Part shown: positions 6,303 to 10,863 of the stretch, one piece after another
Layout of the letters: each line of letters starts with the position of its first letter
Numbering within the stretch: position 1 is the stretch's first letter
DNA from: Alphaproteobacteria bacterium
GTDB lineage: Bacteria; Pseudomonadota; Alphaproteobacteria; Micropepsales; Micropepsaceae
Direction: 5' to 3'
DNA length: 10,863 nt
Assembly: GCA_003131925.1 (NCBI GenBank)
Contig: PKWC01000174.1
Coordinates: 19,344 to 30,206 of the forward strand
Made by a program: the position numbers and the translations under genes
Notes under the pieces: generated by a model
Told to the model about the DNA's origin: nothing
Database searches by the model: none
What the model saw: only the letters and a program-made list of their open reading frames with translations

Positions 6303-6324
6303 CGGCAACCCTCGGGGGTTGCCG
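6303..6324 (-). terminator. Intrinsic terminator downstream of the TonB receptor gene
   Basis: CGGCAACCC (6303-6311) and GGGTTGCCG (6316-6324) form a perfect 9-bp stem with a 4-base loop. On the minus strand the stem is followed by TTCGTTTCTC, a moderately T-rich tail. It lies about 95 bases beyond the receptor stop codon and before the start of the Gly/His-rich gene. Confidence 0.65.
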
Positions 6325-6419
6325 CCGAGTCCACACACGGAAACGTGCGAAATTCAGCAATTGATCCTGTGAGGTTTCCCTGCGCGCTCGTTCTGATGGT
6401 GCTCGTCCGCTCCCAAACA

Positions 6420-8609
6420 TTAAAGGGCCTTGGAAAGGCCCACGAAGAATCCCCGCCGCGGTCCCCATTGCGGCGCTCCAACGCCCACGCCAGTGCCATT
6501 GCGGATTTCATATTTCGTGTCGAACAGATTGATGATGTCGAAACGTGCGGTGAAGCCCTCCGCGTCCCAAACCGAGAATGCGCGGCTCACCCCCAGATTG
6601 AACTGCACATAGGCGGGCAGATGTGCGCCATTGGGGATAGAGTTTCCATCCGGCAACATCAGGTTGGCGCGCAGGCCCGAGCCGTAAATCATGTCCGTGC
6701 TGAACAGCGTACCGAGCCAATTGTAGGAGACGCCGCCCGACGCGGTGAGCGCCTGCTCGTGATCCAGGTGGATGTAGTGATCGGCGATATACGCAAGGTC
6801 GTCGGCACTGAAGTTGAACTGGCTGGTGAAGATGTTCTGGCCGACCGCGTGAATGATGGCCAGGTTGCCATAGGCCGAGAGCGGTCCGCTCGTGTAATTG
6901 CCCGTCAGCTCGGCGCCATATTGCTTACCATGCTTGTAGTTGAACGGGGTCAGAACGATCGGCGCACCAAACTGGCCCTCATCGATCAGATCGACCGAGC
7001 GCTTGTAGAATGTATCGAGGCCGACCGTCAGTGAATCGCTGAATTTCTGCACCGCGCCCACATCGAAATAATTTGCACGCTCCGCCACGGGCGTCGTGTC
7101 GAGGTTGATCGCCGGTGTGGCCGAGGTGTCGATGAATTTGCCGACGCTTTCGCTGCCGATCAGCTCGAAGGGCGGTGGCGAGAAATAGCGCGCATAGCCC
7201 GCATGCAAGGTGGTTCCGTCCAGCGGTTCCCACACCGCGTTGGCGCGCGGGCTGATCTGGCTGCCATGCGAGAACGCCTGATACTCATCATAGCGCAGGC
7301 CATAGTTGAGGGTCACGTTGTCGAGGATTTTCCATTCGTCTTGCAGATAGCCGCTGTAGGTGCTCGCGGTGTTCTGCCGGTTGTCGATGATCGACAGGGG
7401 AATATCGAAGGCGGGATTGCTCGGCGGCAGCGGCGCGCAGGAGTACGGCGCGGAAACTGTCCCCATGCCCGTGCAGTCTTCGGGAAGGACTGACGAGCGC
7501 GTGTCGCTCGCCAGGCGGTCCGTCTCGACAATCACGCCCGCGCGGATGGTGTGCGCGTCGTTCAGGTGCCAGGCGCCTTCTCCCTGAAATCCCCACGCCA
7601 CATCGCGCTTGTAGGCCTGCTGGGCGACCCCGTTGTAGAGGAGATCCCCCACCGGATCCGGCCCGAATTCCAGACTCGAATAGCGATAGAAGCCTGAGGC
7701 CTGGAAATCGAATTGTCCCTGGCTGCGCAGATAGCTCAGGATCGCGTAATGCGTGATCTCGTGCTGGCGCTCGTTCAGATCGACGCTCGGAAAGTTCGCC
7801 TGGCCGTTGACCGTGAGACCCAATGGCGGCTGGAGACCCGCGATATTGGGAATCTCGAAATTGTCGTGCGAGGTGCCGAGAACGGCGGACACGCTGCTGT
7901 AGGAATCCAGAATATCCTCGAGATAGGCGAAGCCATGATACTGCGTCGTCCGGTCGTGATGCGGGTCGACGCTGCCATCGGGCGATTCAATGCCGAGCGT
8001 GTCGGTCAGATAGTCGCCGGCGACGAAATAGTTGAGCGAGCCAATCGAGCCGCCGTAGTCGGCGCTCGGCTGGAGCTCGCCGTGGCTGCCTCCGTACATC
8101 GAGACCTCGCCGCCCGGCTCGAACAATCCGCTTTTGGTCTTCATGTCGACGATGCCGCCGGTCACCAGGCCATACTCCGCCGGCAACGCGCCGGTGATGA
8201 GCTCGACCGATGAGGCAAGCCGCGGATCGAGCGTCTGGCCGAACACGCTGATGCCTTCAGGCAGGATGATGCCGTTGAGGCGATACTGCAGCGCATTGTG
8301 TTCGCCGCGGATGTGGAACTGGCCGAAGGAATCCTGGGCGACATCAGGCATCTGCAGAATGACCTGGTTGAGGAGCGTGTTCTCTCCGCCCGGTTCGTTC
8401 TCGATGTCCGATTCCTTGATCGTATAGGTCGACGCGCCGATCTGCGTCTGGATCGAGGTCCGCGCCTCGCCCAGCCGCTTGGCCGTTACGGTGACTGTTT
8501 CAATGGACGAGCTGGCGCCGGATTGATCGGCGGTTTGGGCGCGCGTCGCGGGCGGCGCGGCAACGAAGGCGGCCACCGCGACGGTGGCAAGAAGCGATGT
8601 ACGATGCAT
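6420..8609 (-). CDS. TonB-dependent outer-membrane receptor
   Basis: About 729 residues, a normal length for a TonB-dependent transporter. It begins with a signal peptide (MHRTSLLATVAVAAFVAAPP, cleavage near TRA-Q) and a TonB-box-like ETVTVTA stretch. The plug domain shows LLNQVILQMPDVAQDS, FHIRGEH, YRLNGIILPEG, a LASSVELITGALPAEYG segment and a GGIVDMKTKSG end. A long beta-barrel follows with alternating aromatic strands (SGYLQDEWKILDNVTLNYGLRYDEY; FDIINLFDTKYEIRNG). It ends in GFFVGLSKAL, whose last residue is Leu rather than the usual aromatic. One Cys pair (CTGMG...YSC) lies in a predicted loop. ATG at 8607-8609 is preferred because the signal peptide starts there and AGAGG lies about 10 bases upstream; GTG at 8628-8630 is in frame. 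The substrate cannot be told from sequence; the adjacent DUF2946 protein points towards a metal. Confidence 0.9.
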   Translation of the reverse strand: MHRTSLLATVAVAAFVAAPPATRAQTADQSGASSSIETVTVTAKRLGEARTSIQTQIGASTYTIKESDIENEPGGENTLLNQVILQMPDVAQDSFGQFHIRGEHNALQYRLNGIILPEGISVFGQTLDPRLASSVELITGALPAEYGLVTGGIVDMKTKSGLFEPGGEVSMYGGSHGELQPSADYGGSIGSLNYFVAGDYLTDTLGIESPDGSVDPHHDRTTQYHGFAYLEDILDSYSSVSAVLGTSHDNFEIPNIAGLQPPLGLTVNGQANFPSVDLNERQHEITHYAILSYLRSQGQFDFQASGFYRYSSLEFGPDPVGDLLYNGVAQQAYKRDVAWGFQGEGAWHLNDAHTIRAGVIVETDRLASDTRSSVLPEDCTGMGTVSAPYSCAPLPPSNPAFDIPLSIIDNRQNTASTYSGYLQDEWKILDNVTLNYGLRYDEYQAFSHGSQISPRANAVWEPLDGTTLHAGYARYFSPPPFELIGSESVGKFIDTSATPAINLDTTPVAERANYFDVGAVQKFSDSLTVGLDTFYKRSVDLIDEGQFGAPIVLTPFNYKHGKQYGAELTGNYTSGPLSAYGNLAIIHAVGQNIFTSQFNFSADDLAYIADHYIHLDHEQALTASGGVSYNWLGTLFSTDMIYGSGLRANLMLPDGNSIPNGAHLPAYVQFNLGVSRAFSVWDAEGFTARFDIINLFDTKYEIRNGTGVGVGAPQWGPRRGFFVGLSKAL
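6422..6441 (-). terminator. Hairpin embedded in the last codons of the TonB receptor gene
   Basis: On the minus strand GGGCCTT-tcc-AAGGCCC is a perfect 7-bp stem with a 3-base loop, followed at once by TTTAATG. The stem codes the last residues Gly-Leu-Ser-Lys-Ala and the stop codon TAA lies inside the T-rich tail. It may act as a first, inefficient terminator ahead of the one at 6303-6324. Confidence 0.5.
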
Positions 8610-8735
8610 GATCTGGGAACCTCTGCACACTCCGTGTCCGAGGCGGACGGGCGCATCGCAAGACGGATTTGTTTCCGGATTGGTCGCGAGAGGAGCCGTT
8701 CCCGACTCGACCGCGACGGCGTCGGCTTGTGAGCG

Positions 8736-9149
8736 TCAGGTCCGCGGAGGAGCGCGGCCGTGCCAACTGTGGGACGCTGCCGCGATGAAGGGCAGTTCGC
8801 GTGCCGCGAGTTCGATCCGGAAAGCCGGGAGCAATGGCGGCAGGATGACGATCGCAACCGGGGCGAGATAGGCGCCGGCCAGCAGCATCTCCTGGCAGAG
8901 CGGACAGTGGGCCGGATCGTCGCGCGAGGGCGTCTTGCCATGTCCGGCCCCGTCGAGAACCGCGCCGCCGCCGCCTGCCGCCAAGGCGGGGGGAATGTGA
9001 ATATGAGTCTGGGTGAGGTAACTCTGCTGTGCGAAGGCGGCGATCGTGAAAACAAGCAGCAAACGCCGCCACAGGCCGTTCCCGCTGCGACGAATGCCCG
9101 ACAACCGGGAGAACCGGAGCACCGCTGATATTTCCCGCATGCGGCGCAT
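8736..9149 (-). CDS. DUF2946-like exported/membrane protein with CPLC motif
   Basis: About 137 residues. After a basic N-terminus (RRSGNGLWRR) comes a hydrophobic segment LLLVFTIAAFAQQSYL, then HIHIPP, a Gly-rich linker, the motif AHCPLCQE (residues 81-87) and a second hydrophobic helix (AYLAPVAIVILPPLLPAF). The CPxC pair after a His, between two hydrophobic segments, is the DUF2946 pattern. These proteins are often found next to TonB-dependent receptors and are suspected to handle a metal such as copper. It precedes the receptor with the same orientation and a 126-base gap without an evident terminator, so one operon is likely. The start is uncertain: ATG at 9147-9149 or 9138-9140, neither with a clear ribosome-binding site; the open frame reaches 9236. 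Confidence 0.68.
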   Translation of the reverse strand: MRRMREISAVLRFSRLSGIRRSGNGLWRRLLLVFTIAAFAQQSYLTQTHIHIPPALAAGGGGAVLDGAGHGKTPSRDDPAHCPLCQEMLLAGAYLAPVAIVILPPLLPAFRIELAARELPFIAAASHSWHGRAPPRT

Positions 9150-9229
9150 AACATAGAAAGAGGAAACCCGTCTGTCACCCGGAATGTTGGACGGTCTCCA
9201 GCCAGCCGCTTTCACATTGTCACGCCGCT

Positions 9230-9270
9230 CCCGCATCCTGCGGGCTTGATTTTACCTCCCCACAAGGGGG
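9230..9270. repeat. Hairpins in the divergent DUF2946/cytochrome intergenic region
   Basis: CCCGCA-tcc-TGCGGG (9230-9244) is a perfect 6-bp stem. It is followed by CTCCCC-acaa-GGGGG (9257-9270). The latter contains the word CCCACAAGGGG, present in reverse complement at 1016-1026. They resemble pieces of a dispersed intergenic repeat rather than terminators, since neither neighbouring gene ends here. Confidence 0.35.
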
Positions 9271-9320
9271 AAGTCAGGTCTGTCGCCGAGCGCGAAGGTT
9301 TCAATTTCAATTGCGTCGCG

Positions 9321-9337
9321 TTCGCACTGAGTGCAAA
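9321..9337. promoter_or_regulatory. Operator-like palindrome upstream of cytochrome gene
   Basis: TTCGCACTGAGTGCAAA is a near-perfect inverted repeat (six of seven arm pairs around a 3-base centre) 13 bases before the cytochrome start codon. It could be a repressor site for the cytochrome gene or an mRNA leader hairpin. No known regulator consensus is recognised. Confidence 0.25.
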
Positions 9338-9349
9338 CGGGGACGAAAG

Positions 9350-10261
9350 ATGCATCCGGTCCTCAAATGGGCGGGCGCGATTGCGGTTGTGACTGCGGTG
9401 CTCGTGGTCATGGTTCCCGTATTTCTCTATGTCGCTTCGGAGGCCGTCATCGAGCGGCGCTATCCTCTTCCCGCGATCGAAGAGCCGGCGGCGCCTTCGC
9501 CAAAAACCGTGGAGCGCGGGTTTCATCTGGCGCAGATCTCCGGCTGCAGTGATTGTCACGGAGCAGATTTCAATGGACGGCTGTTGAAGGGCGCGGAGCC
9601 GTTGCGCGTGTGGTCGTCCAATCTCCGGCTTTCCGCAGCGCGCATGTCGGACGGCGAGTTCGAACGGGCGCTGCGCCGGGGCATCGCATCCGACGCGACG
9701 AGTCTGTGGGCGATGCCTTCCGCCGATTACGCCTATATGAGCGAAGACGATGTTGCGGCGCTCCTCGCGTACCTTCGCGCGCTGGGCCCCGCAGGCCCGA
9801 CCAGGCCCCGACCCGTTTGGGATCGCGGTGCGCGGCTCGCACTTCTCGAAGGACGCATCGTTCCGGCTGTGCTTACCGTCAGGGACTCGCCTTCCTCGCT
9901 CGATCTCGGCCCGCGCTACGATGGCGGGCGATATCTGGCGCGAATTTCCTGCGGTGAATGCCACGGCACCAACCTCGCCGGATCGCTGGAACGAAACATC
10001 CCCGATCTCGACGTTGTTTCACTCTACAGCCGAGCCGCCTTTTTCGATCTGCTTCGCCGTGGCATCGGCGCGCATCGCCGCCACATTCCTGCGATGATGC
10101 GTCTGTCTTCGATTCGCTTCCATGTGCTTGCAGATTACGAAATCATGACGCTCTACGACTATCTCGACGCACGTGCCCATGCGCCGCCGGCATTGCTTGT
10201 GCGCGAGAAGGCCAACGAGTTGAGGCGTCGCGCGGCAATCGAAGCGCAGTCAGAGGAATAG
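9350..10261 (+). CDS. Membrane-anchored dihaem cytochrome c
   Basis: A 303-residue protein starting at ATG 9350, chosen because GGGGACGAAAG lies directly upstream and a membrane anchor follows at once (residues 6-29, WAGAIAVVTAVLVVMVPVFL). An upstream TTG at 9311 is not supported. Two haem-binding CxxCH motifs are present, CSDCH (66-70) and CGECH (201-205), each starting a class I cytochrome c-like domain. Met122 (WAMP) or Met130 are possible axial ligands for haem 1 and Met249/250 (IPAMM) for haem 2. Each domain ends with an Asp/Tyr-rich helix (DDVAALLAYLRAL; ADYEIMTLYDYLD). The protein would sit on the periplasmic side of the inner membrane and pass electrons between a dehydrogenase and a terminal oxidase; the partner is not visible. 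The methyltransferase gene starts 5 bases after its stop, so they are probably cotranscribed. Confidence 0.87.
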   Translation: MHPVLKWAGAIAVVTAVLVVMVPVFLYVASEAVIERRYPLPAIEEPAAPSPKTVERGFHLAQISGCSDCHGADFNGRLLKGAEPLRVWSSNLRLSAARMSDGEFERALRRGIASDATSLWAMPSADYAYMSEDDVAALLAYLRALGPAGPTRPRPVWDRGARLALLEGRIVPAVLTVRDSPSSLDLGPRYDGGRYLARISCGECHGTNLAGSLERNIPDLDVVSLYSRAAFFDLLRRGIGAHRRHIPAMMRLSSIRFHVLADYEIMTLYDYLDARAHAPPALLVREKANELRRRAAIEAQSEE

Positions 10262-10266
10262 ATCGC

Positions 10267-10863
10267 GTGACCAAGCGTCCCCTCCTTCGTCTCAAGCCAC
10301 GGGAAGGCCGTCGCGCCCGCGCCGGGGCGACGTGGATTTTCTCGAACGAGATCGCAAGCGATTTGAAAAGCCTGCCGCCCGGCGCGGTTGTCGATGTGCA
10401 AGGCGACGACGGTTTCGAGTTCGGCACGGGCTATTGCAATGCGGGCAGCCTGATCGCCATTCGTGTCCTCGAAGCGGCGCCCGGCACGGATATCGATCGG
10501 CAATTTTTCGCCGCGCGCATCGGCCGCGCACTGTCTCTCCGCGAAACCCTGTTCGACGCGTCGTTCTATCGCCTCGTTCATTCAGAGGGCGACCGGTTAC
10601 CCGGTTTGTCCATTGATCGTTTCGGCGACACCTGCGTGGTGCAGATCACCACATGCGGCATGGAAGCGCTCGTCGATCCAATCCTGCAAGCGCTCGACGA
10701 ACTCCTCAAGCCCGCGAACGTGGTTCTGCGCGCAGATTCGCCTTCGCGCGCACTCGAAGGACTTTCGAATTACGTGCGGGCGGCAAAAGGTGAGGTGTCG
10801 ACGCATCTCGGCCTGGAAGAGAACGGCACGCGTTATTTCGCCGATCTCTCGGGCGGCCAGAAG
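10267..10863 (+). CDS. rlmI: RlmI-like class I SAM-dependent rRNA methyltransferase, 5' part
   Basis: The frame opens at GTG 10267-10269 and stays open for 199 codons to the window edge, so the C-terminal half is missing. An AGAGGA ribosome-binding site lies about 10 bases upstream, inside the end of the cytochrome gene. Residues 1 to about 75 are the PUA-like RNA-binding domain (LRLKPREGRRARAGATWIFSNEI, then GAVVDVQGDDG and GTGYCN). The next part has the SFYRLVHSEGDRLPGLSIDRFGD box typical of the RlmI/YccW family. The window ends in LSGGQK, where the family continues with the TGxYLDxR entry to the methyltransferase domain. E. coli RlmI makes m5C1962 in 23S rRNA; other family members differ in target, so the exact site here is inferred. 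Confidence 0.87.
   Translation, partial: MTKRPLLRLKPREGRRARAGATWIFSNEIASDLKSLPPGAVVDVQGDDGFEFGTGYCNAGSLIAIRVLEAAPGTDIDRQFFAARIGRALSLRETLFDASFYRLVHSEGDRLPGLSIDRFGDTCVVQITTCGMEALVDPILQALDELLKPANVVLRADSPSRALEGLSNYVRAAKGEVSTHLGLEENGTRYFADLSGGQK

Noticed and set aside
9212..9964. 250-codon minus-strand open frame opposite the cytochrome gene
   Set aside because: The plus strand codes a dihaem cytochrome with both CxxCH motifs; the minus-strand translation is an antisense shadow.

Overview
The window looks like chromosomal DNA of a GC-rich alphaproteobacterium. This rests on the long two-domain dCTP deaminase (the 370-390-residue type common in that class), an alphaproteobacterial-type LexA box (GTTC-N7-GTTC), a TonB-dependent receptor, and strong G/C at third codon positions outside one island. 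No genus can be assigned from sequence alone. There are no tRNA or rRNA genes, CRISPR arrays, transposases or integrases.

Layout. Positions 1-940 (+): 3' part of rmuC. Positions about 950-4735 (all genes -): a more AT-rich block holding a two-domain dCTP deaminase (dcd-like, 3194-4365), a small YwgA-like protein (2396-2914) and an HD-domain phosphohydrolase of the YwfO/COG1078 dNTPase type (1095-2409). Both enzyme genes carry a single small frameshift, while every other gene in the window is intact. Short inverted matches flank this block. Positions 4755-5321 (-): DUF4337 membrane protein. 5389-5802 (+): DUF3574 lipoprotein. 5854-6228 (-): secreted Gly/His-rich repeat protein. 6420-9149 (-): TonB-dependent receptor preceded by a DUF2946-type CPLC protein, probably one transcription unit. 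9350-10261 (+): membrane-anchored dihaem cytochrome c, followed 5 bases later by the 5' part of an RlmI-type rRNA methyltransferase that runs off the window.

How the parts may work together. The most interesting region is 1095-4600. Two enzymes acting on deoxynucleotides (an HD dNTP triphosphohydrolase relative and dCTP deaminase) sit beside rmuC. A sequence matching the alphaproteobacterial LexA operator lies where the promoter of the ywgA-HD pair should be, and a cluster of DnaA-box-like sites lies upstream of dcd. A coherent hypothesis is a deoxynucleotide-pool module tied to DNA damage and replication, possibly with an antiviral nucleotide-depletion role. The two frameshifts mean it is either decaying or affected by sequencing errors. 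The right half is an ordinary envelope region with a metal-uptake flavour (His-rich proteins, DUF2946, TonB receptor) and an electron-transfer cytochrome.
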